Part shown: positions 32,339 to 40,122 of the stretch, piece by piece
Numbering within the stretch: the first letter of the stretch is position 1
Layout of the letters: each line of letters starts with the position of its first letter
Virus record (IMG/VR): IMGVR_UViG_3300017917_002384
Coordinates: 1 to 49,834 of that record
Reading direction: 5' to 3' (one strand)
DNA from: a virus
DNA: 49,834 bases
Position numbers and translations under genes: made by a program
Notes under the pieces: model-generated
Database searches by the model: none
Seen by the model: only the letters and a program-made list of their open reading frames with translations
Told to the model about the DNA's origin: nothing

Positions 32339-32711
32339 CATAACAAAGGCAGTACTGGAATCTCTCGGACTTCCCGCAGACGACGAGCGAATTAAGAAAA
32401 CAATACCAATTTGGTGGCACAACACTAGAAATAAACCTACAGGCGGTTTAAGGCTCACTGATCAAGGTTTCGAAGCACTAAAGACGGCAAATATCAAATA
32501 TTACGAACTCAGGCCAGACGAACCAATCGACTTTACTAACGAGCTAGCAATCTGGATCGACCAAAACATAGATTGCCCATTCTATCTAACTAGAAAGAGA
32601 ATTTGGGTATTTGGTGAAAGAATGGCTGTACAACTAGTGTTGTTTTCAGGCAACATTGCAAAGTTCCATAGAGCTAGAAAAAGATCCGCAGAAAAAGACC
32701 AATCAGCTTGA
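32322..32711 (+). CDS. Conserved-looking phage protein
   Basis: 129 aa. Contains IPIWWHNTRNKPTGGLRLTDQGFE (about 28-51), which resembles a small domain I associate with many marine T4-like phages, then an aromatic beta part (CPFYLTRKRIWVFGERMAVQLVLF) and a basic tail. Function unknown. It ends just before the next promoter. Confidence 0.65.
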   Translation: MNPKYNITKAVLESLGLPADDERIKKTIPIWWHNTRNKPTGGLRLTDQGFEALKTANIKYYELRPDEPIDFTNELAIWIDQNIDCPFYLTRKRIWVFGERMAVQLVLFSGNIAKFHRARKRSAEKDQSA

Positions 32712-32736
32712 CACCCAAGCAAATCTTTGCTACAAT
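32708..32736 (+). promoter_or_regulatory. Sigma70 promoter for the MoxR-like gene
   Basis: TTGACA (32708-32713), 17 bp, TACAAT (32731-32736): full -35 and five of six -10 bases. The leader of about 45 nt has only a weak AAGAAAG ribosome site before the ATG at 32787. Confidence 0.85.
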
Positions 32737-32786
32737 AGTGGCACAACAAAACATTTTCCTTCCACATTTTTTAAGAAAGTGAATCC

Positions 32787-33869
32787 ATGGCAAAAGATAT
32801 GACTATCAATCGCACCGTTACGCCCAACGAAGCCAAGCGTAGCATTCGCAAGTGCATTAAGATCAAGCGACCAGTTTTTATGTGGGGCCCTCCAGGTATT
32901 GGTAAGTCCGATATTGTAAAACAGATCGGTGACGAACAAGGTCGAGAAGTTATTGACGTTCGACTGTCACTTTGGGAACCTACTGACATCAAAGGTATCC
33001 CTTACTTTGATTCTAACGCAAATACTATGACGTGGGCGCCGCCTGCTGAATTGCCAACTGATCCAGAATCGACCGCTATCCTATTCCTGGACGAACTAAA
33101 CTCAGCAGCGCCTGCAACACAGGCAGCAGCATTCCAGCTGGTCCTTAATCGTCGCGTTGGTACGTATGTTCTGCCAAAAGGTGTAAGCATTGTTGCAGCA
33201 GGCAACCGTGAAGCCGACAAAGGCGTCACTTATCGTATGCCTGCTCCGCTGGCTAACCGTTTCGTTCACTTGGAGCTAAAATCCAGCTACGATGACTGGA
33301 TTGAATGGGCCGTTAACAACCGTGTACACGAGCAAGTGGTCGGCTACATTGGCTTTGCCAAGCAGGATTTGTACGATTTTGATCCCAAGTCCTCGAGCCG
33401 CGCTTTTGCTACACCACGTTCTTGGTCCTTTGTAAGCGACTTGCTGACAGACGACGACCTAGATGAAGGTACGCTAACTGACCTCGTGTCAGGTGCTATC
33501 GGTGAAGGTCTTGCTGTTAAGTTTATGGCTCACCGCAAGGTTGCCAAGCAAATGCCTCGCTCGGAAGACATCCTTAGCGGTAAGGTCAAGAAGTGTGATA
33601 TCAAAGAAATCTCAGCAATGTACTCTTTGACTATTAGCCTGTGCTACGAGCTTCAAGAAAATGACCGTAAAAAGGTCAAAGATTGGGACGAGCAAGCAGA
33701 CAACTTCTTCGGGTTCATGATGGATAATTTCCCGACCGAACTTGTTGTTATGGGTGCAAAAGTTGCGCTTACTAACTATCAACTGCCGTTTGATGCGAGT
33801 AAGCTCAAGAACTTCGATAAGTTCCACGACAAATACGGCAAGTTCATTATCCAAGCAATGGAAGGTTAA
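32787..33869 (+). CDS. MoxR-type AAA+ ATPase
   Basis: 360 aa. Walker A GPPGIGKS (34-41), Walker B ILFLDELN (98-105), sensor 1 in SIVAAGNRE and an arginine-containing APLANRFVHLEL segment place it in the MoxR group. MoxR ATPases usually work with VWA-domain partners as chaperone-like remodelling machines. Here the next gene is a VWA protein, although a terminator and second promoter lie between. Third positions are visibly richer in G and C than in most neighbours, consistent with high expression or a different origin. Confidence 0.88.
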   Translation: MAKDMTINRTVTPNEAKRSIRKCIKIKRPVFMWGPPGIGKSDIVKQIGDEQGREVIDVRLSLWEPTDIKGIPYFDSNANTMTWAPPAELPTDPESTAILFLDELNSAAPATQAAAFQLVLNRRVGTYVLPKGVSIVAAGNREADKGVTYRMPAPLANRFVHLELKSSYDDWIEWAVNNRVHEQVVGYIGFAKQDLYDFDPKSSSRAFATPRSWSFVSDLLTDDDLDEGTLTDLVSGAIGEGLAVKFMAHRKVAKQMPRSEDILSGKVKKCDIKEISAMYSLTISLCYELQENDRKKVKDWDEQADNFFGFMMDNFPTELVVMGAKVALTNYQLPFDASKLKNFDKFHDKYGKFIIQAMEG

Positions 33870-33870
33870 T

Positions 33871-33892
33871 AAAAGGGCCGAAAGGCCCTTTT
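33871..33892 (+). terminator. Intrinsic terminator with GNRA tetraloop
   Basis: AAAAGGGCC - GAAA - GGCCCTTTT: a 9-bp perfect stem, GAAA tetraloop and T tail immediately after the MoxR-like gene. The A/T symmetry allows both orientations. Confidence 0.92.
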
Positions 33893-33896
33893 ATAC

Positions 33897-33925
33897 TTGT
33901 TCTTTGCCAAGAATGAGTGTATAAT
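33897..33925 (+). promoter_or_regulatory. Sigma70 promoter for the VWA/metallopeptidase gene
   Basis: TTGTTC (33897-33902), 17 bp, TATAAT (33920-33925), directly after the terminator. The leader holds AAGGAG 7 nt before the ATG at 33949. Separate promoters would let the pair be made in unequal amounts. Confidence 0.75.
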
Positions 33926-33948
33926 AAAGCAACTACTAAGGAGTACCA

Positions 33949-35202
33949 ATGTCTTCTGTAATGAAATCTGAAAAAACAAAGTCACAAGACTGGGCTAATA
34001 AGACGTTTACCCCACAAGAACAAACAAAGATTGTGGAAAAGCTGATTACTGCGCGAGTCGGTCTGCTGCTACGCCACCCATTCTTTGGCAATCTTGCAAC
34101 CCGTTTGAAATTAGTCGAAGCTAGCGAATGGTGTTCTACACTTGCGACTGATGGCCGTAACTTTTATTACAATAACGGGTTTGTCAACAAACTGACTACC
34201 AAAGAAGCAGAGTTCGGTTTTGCCCACGAAGTGTTGCATAATGTGTTCGACCACATGGGCCGGCGTGAAGGCAGAGATCCTCAACTTTCCAATATTGCAG
34301 CTGACTACGCAACAAACCAAATCCTTAAAGATGAGAAAATTGGTAGTGTTCCTAGTTTTATCAAAATTTTCCAAGATGACAAGTATCGGGGAAAAAGTTT
34401 CGAAGAGATCTACAACGAGCTGTACGAAAAAGCTGAAAAAATCAGCGTTAGTTCACTAGGTGAGTTGTTTGATGAACACCTCGACGACGAAGGCAATAGT
34501 GGTGAGGATGGGGACGACGACGGAGACGGCAAAGGTCGTCCGAAACTAACTGCTGAAGAAAAGAAACAAATTCGTGACGAGATCAAAGAAGCAATGATCG
34601 CCGCGGCACAGTCTGCAGGAGCAGGAAAAGTACCAGCAGCAGTTGCTCGTATGATCAAAGACTTTACAGAGCCTAAGATGGACTGGCGACAACTGTTGCG
34701 TCAGAGCATCCAAAGTATCTTTAAGAGTAACTTTAGTTTTGCTCGTCCCAACCGTAAGAGTCAACACTGTGGTGCTATTCTACCCGGAATGTTAAATGAG
34801 GAAACTATTGATGTATCAGTAGCAATTGACATGTCAGGTAGTATCTCTAACGCACAGGCAATGGACTTCTTAAGTGAAGTTAAGGGAATCATGGACGAGT
34901 ACGTCGACTTCAAACTCGACTTATGGTGTTTTGATACTGACGTATATAATTACCAGCAATTCACCGGCGACTGCGCAGATGATATCATGAGCTATAAGGT
35001 CAAGGGCGGTGGCGGAACTGACTTCGACGCTAACTTCGAATTCATGAAAAATAACGACATCCGTCCTAAGAAATTCATCATGTTCACTGACGGTTATCCA
35101 TGTGGTAGCTGGGGAGATGAGGACTACTGCGATACGCTATTCGTCATCCACGGTAACGACAGTATCATTGCACCGTACGGTCAAACCGCTCATTACAAAT
35201 GA
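33949..35202 (+). CDS. Metallopeptidase-like plus VWA-domain protein (MoxR partner)
   Basis: 417 aa. The N-terminal region has HEVLH (93-97) and a nearby DH, a zinc HExxH signature as in DUF2201-type predicted metallopeptidases. An Asp/Gly-rich acidic linker follows (176-194), then a C-terminal VWA-like domain with MIDAS residues D-M-S-G-S (294-298), the GGGGTDF threonine and FTDGYP. HExxH plus VWA next to a MoxR ATPase is a known gene pairing in bacteria. Its role in the phage cycle is unknown; head or complex remodelling and counter-defence are possibilities. Confidence 0.85.
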   Translation: MSSVMKSEKTKSQDWANKTFTPQEQTKIVEKLITARVGLLLRHPFFGNLATRLKLVEASEWCSTLATDGRNFYYNNGFVNKLTTKEAEFGFAHEVLHNVFDHMGRREGRDPQLSNIAADYATNQILKDEKIGSVPSFIKIFQDDKYRGKSFEEIYNELYEKAEKISVSSLGELFDEHLDDEGNSGEDGDDDGDGKGRPKLTAEEKKQIRDEIKEAMIAAAQSAGAGKVPAAVARMIKDFTEPKMDWRQLLRQSIQSIFKSNFSFARPNRKSQHCGAILPGMLNEETIDVSVAIDMSGSISNAQAMDFLSEVKGIMDEYVDFKLDLWCFDTDVYNYQQFTGDCADDIMSYKVKGGGGTDFDANFEFMKNNDIRPKKFIMFTDGYPCGSWGDEDYCDTLFVIHGNDSIIAPYGQTAHYK

Positions 35203-35417
35203 AACAATGGAACACAGAGTTGTGGCTCTTCACTCCAGAAGAGTTCCACAAACTGCCCGACGGTATCGAGCTAGTATCCATCAATGGAAATAAAGCCATT
35301 AAAGGCAAAGATTACATTGATCAGGATACTAGATTCGGTTATCTAGCATACGGTGTCATGTTCCCTTGGGATCACGAATTAAAAGATACATTTTTAATTT
35401 TCAGTTTATCTAACTAA
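35199..35417 (+). CDS. Small unknown protein
   Basis: 72 aa, ATGA overlap with the VWA gene. Aromatic-rich (WNTELWLFTPEEF, YGVMFPWDH), compact alpha/beta. I associate similar short proteins with marine T4-like phages but know no function. Confidence 0.6.
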   Translation: MKQWNTELWLFTPEEFHKLPDGIELVSINGNKAIKGKDYIDQDTRFGYLAYGVMFPWDHELKDTFLIFSLSN

Positions 35418-35425
35418 CATAAATA
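35418..35425 (+). promoter_or_regulatory. T4-type late promoter octamer CATAAATA
   Basis: Identical to the octamer at 10535-10542, placed 13 nt before the ATG at 35439 right after the upstream stop. Possible late transcription of the small genes that follow. Confidence 0.45.
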
Positions 35426-35438
35426 AAGTAGGTATTTT

Positions 35439-35720
35439 ATGTCGCTTAATAGAGGTGAAGTTAATGCATTGAATGCGCTGGGGTTCAGAAAACTCTCGTT
35501 TATACCTAATCATTTTTCTAGAATCTCTATAAATTACAAGTTCGATACCAAATTAGTTGAACACTGGATAGAGTATAACTTAAATAGCAGATATGCTGTT
35601 CAGACAATTCACAAACTTGATGGCAATAAGCAAATTACCAAAGTTACAGAAATAGGATTAGAAGACCCTAGCGAACTTTCGATGTTGACAATAGGATGCC
35701 AACACTTACATAAAAATTAA
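35439..35720 (+). CDS. Small unknown protein
   Basis: 93 aa with mixed strands and helices and a His-rich end (GCQHLHKN). No recognised domain. It follows a late-promoter-like octamer. Confidence 0.55.
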   Translation: MSLNRGEVNALNALGFRKLSFIPNHFSRISINYKFDTKLVEHWIEYNLNSRYAVQTIHKLDGNKQITKVTEIGLEDPSELSMLTIGCQHLHKN

Positions 35721-35731
35721 GGAATTGAATT

Positions 35732-35977
35732 ATGGAAAACACCCAAACACAAACAGAAACTCAAGAACCACGTCCGGCTGAACTTTCAGTTAAAGATTTA
35801 GTAAACATTCGAGCAATTGTCGATACTGCTATCCGTAGAGGTGCATTCGGTGGAGAAGAAATCTCTGCTGTTGGTGCAGTATATGACAAACTAAATGCAT
35901 TCCTAAATGCTGTACAAGCGGCTAATGCAGCTAATGCCGAGAATTCAACAACTGAAGAACAACCGGCTAAAGAATAA
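35732..35977 (+). CDS. Small acidic phage protein
   Basis: 81 aa: a Gln/Thr/Glu-rich disordered start, then a conserved-looking helical core (LSVKDLVNIRAIVDTAIRRGAF, then AVGAVYDKLNAFL) and an Asn/Ala/Glu tail. I associate this core with many T4-like marine phages; the function is unknown to me. Confidence 0.65.
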   Translation: MENTQTQTETQEPRPAELSVKDLVNIRAIVDTAIRRGAFGGEEISAVGAVYDKLNAFLNAVQAANAANAENSTTEEQPAKE

Positions 35978-35991
35978 ATAAGGAGACACAC

Positions 35992-36597
35992 ATGAAACAT
36001 GTGGGAAAAATGAAAAACAACTCTGCAAGAGTTGCTGTAGTTTATAGGACACTTCCGGGCGAACCACTAAGTGCATTAGTAGTAGGCACTAACGGATTAC
36101 CCGATGCGTATCACGACGCGCTAATGGGCGTCATTGAAAGTGATGCAGGGCAACAAGCAAACGAGCTAGCTGATATTTTAGCAGCAAGACATTTCCCTGA
36201 CGGGGAAATAATGCTAAATTGGTTGCATACTAGGGGTCACTTGAAAAAAGTTCCCACAAATCTTGTATTCATGACTCCGAACAATCATACTCAAATCCTT
36301 TTGAACGAACTCAATCAAGTCATTGCTGATCAAAAAGGTGTCAGGGTAGAAGATCTTGCAGTAACTGATGGTAAGAAGTCAGAAAACACATCTTCTAGAC
36401 CAAAAGAAGAAATCATTACTACGGAGGAAGTGGAGCATTCGCCCTCTGTAGAGGAATCTAAACCTGCCGTAGTAACTCCCGGAGATCTACGATCAATGGC
36501 AGACAAACTGTTCAAAGAAGCCCAAGCTCTACGCAAAAAGGCAGATGAACTAGATCCGCCTAAACCAAAAGCAAAAACTGTAAAAGCAGGGGCTTAA
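35992..36597 (+). CDS. Conserved-looking phage protein of unknown function
   Basis: 201 aa. The N-terminal 110 residues (KHVGKMKNNSARVAVVYRTLPGEP, GLPDAYHDALM, ARHFPDGEIMLNWLH) look like a soluble domain I associate with marine T4-like phages. The rest is a Glu/Ser/Pro-rich linker and a Lys-rich helical tail. AGGAG precedes the start. Its stop overlaps the DHFR start (TAATG), so it is coupled to nucleotide-metabolism genes. Confidence 0.65.
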   Translation: MKHVGKMKNNSARVAVVYRTLPGEPLSALVVGTNGLPDAYHDALMGVIESDAGQQANELADILAARHFPDGEIMLNWLHTRGHLKKVPTNLVFMTPNNHTQILLNELNQVIADQKGVRVEDLAVTDGKKSENTSSRPKEEIITTEEVEHSPSVEESKPAVVTPGDLRSMADKLFKEAQALRKKADELDPPKPKAKTVKAGA

Positions 36598-37091
36598 TGG
36601 TTAACTGTTTAGTGGCAGTTGATAAGAACCAGGGCATTGGATTTAATGGTCAAATGCCCTGGCCGCATCTTAAAGGTGACATGAGTTGGTTCAAAAATAT
36701 GACCTCAGGTCATGTTGTTATTATGGGGTCAACTACATGGAAGAGCATAGGCGCAAAGCCGTTGCCTAACAGAGTAAATGTTGTCCTATCTAAAACAACT
36801 GACTATTCCGGTGATACCAGGGCAGATCACACATTTAGCGATCCAGATACTGCATTAGTATTCTGTAGCAATGAATACCCTGACAAAGAAATCTTTATCA
36901 TTGGTGGAAGCACTGTTTATACAACATATTTAGATATCATAGATAGATTTTATATTACAGAAATTGAAGAAAGTTATCAATGCGATACGTTCTTTGATTT
37001 AGAATATGTTCAAAAAAACTTTACAAAAGTTCAAGAACTTGCTAAATTTAATGATCCAATCAAATATACAATAAAAGAATACAATCTATGA
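36597..37091 (+). CDS. frd: Dihydrofolate reductase
   Basis: 164 aa. AVDKNQGIGFNGQMPWPHLKGDMSWF (7-32) is the DHFR active-site strand and helix, including the Asp that protonates substrate; VVIMGSTTWKSIG (about 41-53) and IFIIGGSTVY (about 100-109) bind NADPH. It regenerates tetrahydrofolate used up by thymidylate synthase, encoded next (ATGA overlap), as with T4 frd and td. Confidence 0.93.
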   Translation: MVNCLVAVDKNQGIGFNGQMPWPHLKGDMSWFKNMTSGHVVIMGSTTWKSIGAKPLPNRVNVVLSKTTDYSGDTRADHTFSDPDTALVFCSNEYPDKEIFIIGGSTVYTTYLDIIDRFYITEIEESYQCDTFFDLEYVQKNFTKVQELAKFNDPIKYTIKEYNL

Positions 37092-37972
37092 CACATCCAG
37101 AATACGCATACCTTAACGCACTCAAAGATATATTAGAAACTGGTGAACACAGACCTGATAGAACTGGAGTAGGCACTATCAGCAAATTTGGTGTCCAAAT
37201 GCGATTTGATCTATCTAAAGGATTCCCTGCTGTAACAACTAAAAAACTTGCCTGGAAGGCTTGCAAAAGCGAACTTCTATGGTTTATAGAGGGCAGTGGT
37301 GACGAAAACAGGCTTAAAGAAATTCTGTACGGTGAACGATATACTGATAAAAAGACTATTTGGTCCGACAACGCATCTGCTCCATATTGGGTCAACAAAA
37401 GACTGCAAAGACATGCAGGTGACTTAGGAAGGGTTTATGGTGTACAATGGCGAAAATGGAGAAAGCCGTTGATTAGAATCAATAAAGTAGTCTTACAAAA
37501 TCATGATCAACTTGCAGAATTAATTGAAGGAATTAAGAAAGATCCTTACGGCAGGCGTCATATTATTACTGCATGGAATCCAGGCGAACTTGAGCTAATG
37601 GCATTGCCTCCTTGTCATATGATGAGCCAATTCTACGTTAGCAACGGAAAACTAAGTTGTCAAATGTATCAGAGAAGTGCTGATATGTTCCTGGGCGTCC
37701 CATTCAATATTGCATCATATGCACTGTTTACTCACATGATTGCACAAGTTTGTAATTTAGAAGTAGGCGAATTAATCATTACATTGGGCGATGCACACAT
37801 CTACAGCAACCATGTAGAGCAAGTCAAAGAGCAGCTAACTAGAGAACCGCTACCTCTTCCAGAACTAAAATTAAATCCAGGAATTACAGATATTAACAAG
37901 TTTTCAATGGATGATATTGACTTAATAGGCTACACAAGCCACGATGCCATCAAGGCACCGATGGCTGTTTAG
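37088..37972 (+). CDS. td: Thymidylate synthase
   Basis: 294 aa. The catalytic Cys is in ALPPCHMMSQFYV (about residue 179), followed by the phosphate-binding/dUMP region YQRSADMFLGVPFNIASYA and the N-terminal RPDRTGVGTISKFG. It makes dTMP from dUMP and methylene-tetrahydrofolate. The frame is uninterrupted, unlike T4 td, which carries a group I intron. Its stop overlaps the stop of the convergent tail gene (TTAG). Confidence 0.96.
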   Translation: MTHPEYAYLNALKDILETGEHRPDRTGVGTISKFGVQMRFDLSKGFPAVTTKKLAWKACKSELLWFIEGSGDENRLKEILYGERYTDKKTIWSDNASAPYWVNKRLQRHAGDLGRVYGVQWRKWRKPLIRINKVVLQNHDQLAELIEGIKKDPYGRRHIITAWNPGELELMALPPCHMMSQFYVSNGKLSCQMYQRSADMFLGVPFNIASYALFTHMIAQVCNLEVGELIITLGDAHIYSNHVEQVKEQLTREPLPLPELKLNPGITDINKFSMDDIDLIGYTSHDAIKAPMAV

Positions 37973-39210
37973 ATTTTAATCTCAATTACTCCGTAAGAGC
38001 CTTTGAAATCCTCAAGAGCTCTTCCTATAACTGCGTTCGGACTATCATCAGGTCTCATTGCTTCTGCATATCCGTCTCTGGTTGATGTAACCAATAGTTC
38101 GCCCTTCTTGACGGGTCCTGATACTTTACATGGCACTCTACCTTTTAGAGCAACATAAGGGTGTGTTAAGTCAGAACCAGCATCTGAATTCATTTTAACA
38201 CCTGGATTTTCACTAATTACACCCGCAATTGCAGTATTTGCACGTTTCGAGGTCACTGTTATTTCAGCCGATCCGCCAACTATAACAACTGTTCCAGGTT
38301 CATAAACTGCATCTGCTTCATATCTTTCTGCCAAATCAGCAAACCTAGCAGATGTTGCCACACCTTGAAACACGCCAGCAGTTAGCGTATTTGACAAAGG
38401 ATTATACTTGAATGCCGAATCGGTGTGAACTGTTCCTGAATTAGCTCTAAAAATAGGTAAATGATCTTCATTAGAAGAATCGGCAGGTGTCGCAGCAATT
38501 CCTGAAGAATTTAATGCGGTATTTGCAACTAATGCATGTGCAGCAGTGCCCCAAAGTAGTGCCCCAGTAGATGTACTCGTAGCTGATACACCAGTGGCGG
38601 GATTGGCGCCAACCAATGTTATACCTCGTTTAATTACATTACCAGTGAACGGTCTATCATCAGACTGCCCGACTCCTTTCTGTACCGTAAATGAAGCGTC
38701 TGCTACTACTGCAATTACTTCGTTATTTGTACCTACGACTGCCTTAATTGTAAACTTTTTATCGAGTTCTATACTGTTCTCATAAGAACCGAACCACTGC
38801 CCCAATGTTGCTGCGCCAGACAACGGCCCAACTAATCGGTACGAAGATCCACTGAATACATACAACTGCTGTTCATTCGTCTCATACCATAAATCACCAG
38901 GTCTAGGATTTTTAGAAGATGAAGGGTTAGTAGAGCTTACTTCTAAATTAGCAATACCCTTCCAACCCGTGCTATCAAAGAGATTTAGACTTTTACTCGA
39001 GGTGTTATACCAAAGTTGTCCTTCAATTGGTCGAGGCGGTGGTGAAAATCTCGCAAAATTTTCTAAGAGCTTTAAGAAATTCTCGTTTTGTACTTCACCA
39101 TATCCTGCGTAGTTTCTTCCTACAAAAATTAAATCAGTAGTTCTATCTAAACTAGCATCCTGCACTGTAGCAACAATAGTGCCGTTTGTGTTATTAATAA
39201 TATATGGCAT
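37969..39210 (-). CDS. Tail-fibre-like structural protein A
   Basis: 413 aa, the last gene of the leftward late block. The N-terminal ~90 residues share a module with the next two genes: I-x-N-N-T-N-G, TDLIFVGRNYAGYGE, NFLKLLENFA and GQLWYNT; a second G-D-L-W-Y-E-T repeat follows at about 105. The C-terminal ~120 residues (DLAERYEADAVYEPGTVVIVGG ... VALKGRVPCKVSGPVKKGELLV) resemble C-terminal domains of T4-like phage fibre proteins. AAGGAAA precedes the start. The exact place in the virion is unknown. Confidence 0.75.
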   Translation of the reverse strand: MPYIINNTNGTIVATVQDASLDRTTDLIFVGRNYAGYGEVQNENFLKLLENFARFSPPPRPIEGQLWYNTSSKSLNLFDSTGWKGIANLEVSSTNPSSSKNPRPGDLWYETNEQQLYVFSGSSYRLVGPLSGAATLGQWFGSYENSIELDKKFTIKAVVGTNNEVIAVVADASFTVQKGVGQSDDRPFTGNVIKRGITLVGANPATGVSATSTSTGALLWGTAAHALVANTALNSSGIAATPADSSNEDHLPIFRANSGTVHTDSAFKYNPLSNTLTAGVFQGVATSARFADLAERYEADAVYEPGTVVIVGGSAEITVTSKRANTAIAGVISENPGVKMNSDAGSDLTHPYVALKGRVPCKVSGPVKKGELLVTSTRDGYAEAMRPDDSPNAVIGRALEDFKGSYGVIEIKI

Positions 39211-39219
39211 CGATTTTCC

Positions 39220-40119
39220 TTAATTTACTATGTTTGTGCCGGAGTACAGATTATACGGAATCCACATAGGTCCAAGACCAACATTATCTATCTTAAATCG
39301 TCGAACATTTCCATCATTTGTAGAATATACACGAGCTTCTGACCCAACAGTGTAACCCAATTGATCTTGTCCTGGATCCGAAACTATTGGAAACATTTTA
39401 TCTAATATAAATGCAATTTCTGTATTATCACTGGTCCCAACTGTTAAAGATAACGTTTTATTTGGAGGTATCTGACGATCTCCCCTAACAAAAATATCAC
39501 CGTATATATCAACGCCACCAATAATAGTCATACCCTCATTAATAGCAGACTGCAAACCGACGCCAAAGAATCGATCTGCATCCCCCGCACTTATTTGTAC
39601 CGTCGATGAAGTAATAAAACCCATGCCAGTACCATAAGAATATATTGAACTAACTTGTGCAGGTAATCCAGTAGAAACATCATCGATATCTACTGGTTCT
39701 ATACCAAACTTACCGTACAATGCAGATGTATTAGGTGCAATTGTTTTATAATTATTTCCATTCCAAATCTTTAACTGACTGTTAATCGTATCATACCATA
39801 AGTCACCAGTACTAGTCGTTAGAGGCGCAGTGCTACTAACAGTTGCACCATACGTTGGCTTAAAGGATGACCCGTCGTACACGCATAGTCTTTTTGTAGT
39901 CCTGTTAAACCATAACTGCCCAACTTGCGGACTTCTAGGTTGCTGATTTTCCGGTGAAGCAAAACTAGTCAAGAGTTTGACTAGATTAGTATTGTGAAAT
40001 TCACCATAATTGTTTCTGTTCTTTCCGATCAAGTCTAAACTAGTCGCAGAACTATCAACGTCCCCGTCTGCTATTGTTACTACCACTTCACCAGAATTAT
40101 TGTAGATAATGTATGCCAT
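39220..40119 (-). CDS. Tail-fibre-like structural protein B
   Basis: 299 aa with the shared N-terminal module: YNNSGEVVVTI, TSLDLIGKNRNNYGEFHNTNLVKLLTSFA, GQLWFNR, then G-D-L-W-Y-D-T. The rest is beta-rich with no catalytic motif. It lacks the C-terminal domain of protein A and the collar domain of protein C, so the three look like one duplicated fibre base with different ends. Confidence 0.72.
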   Translation of the reverse strand: MAYIIYNNSGEVVVTIADGDVDSSATSLDLIGKNRNNYGEFHNTNLVKLLTSFASPENQQPRSPQVGQLWFNRTTKRLCVYDGSSFKPTYGATVSSTAPLTTSTGDLWYDTINSQLKIWNGNNYKTIAPNTSALYGKFGIEPVDIDDVSTGLPAQVSSIYSYGTGMGFITSSTVQISAGDADRFFGVGLQSAINEGMTIIGGVDIYGDIFVRGDRQIPPNKTLSLTVGTSDNTEIAFILDKMFPIVSDPGQDQLGYTVGSEARVYSTNDGNVRRFKIDNVGLGPMWIPYNLYSGTNIVN

Positions 40120-40122
40120 AGT

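Noticed and set aside
35684-35712. TTGACA near the end of the 35439 gene as a promoter
   Set aside because: The best -10 match (TACATA) needs a 16-bp spacer and is poor.
35973-35980. AATAAATA before the 35992 gene as a late promoter
   Set aside because: It overlaps the stop codon and the AGGAG ribosome site, leaving no room for a transcript carrying that site; likely chance in AT-rich DNA.
37088-37972. Group I intron or homing endonuclease in td, as in T4
   Set aside because: The thymidylate synthase frame is uninterrupted through all motifs.
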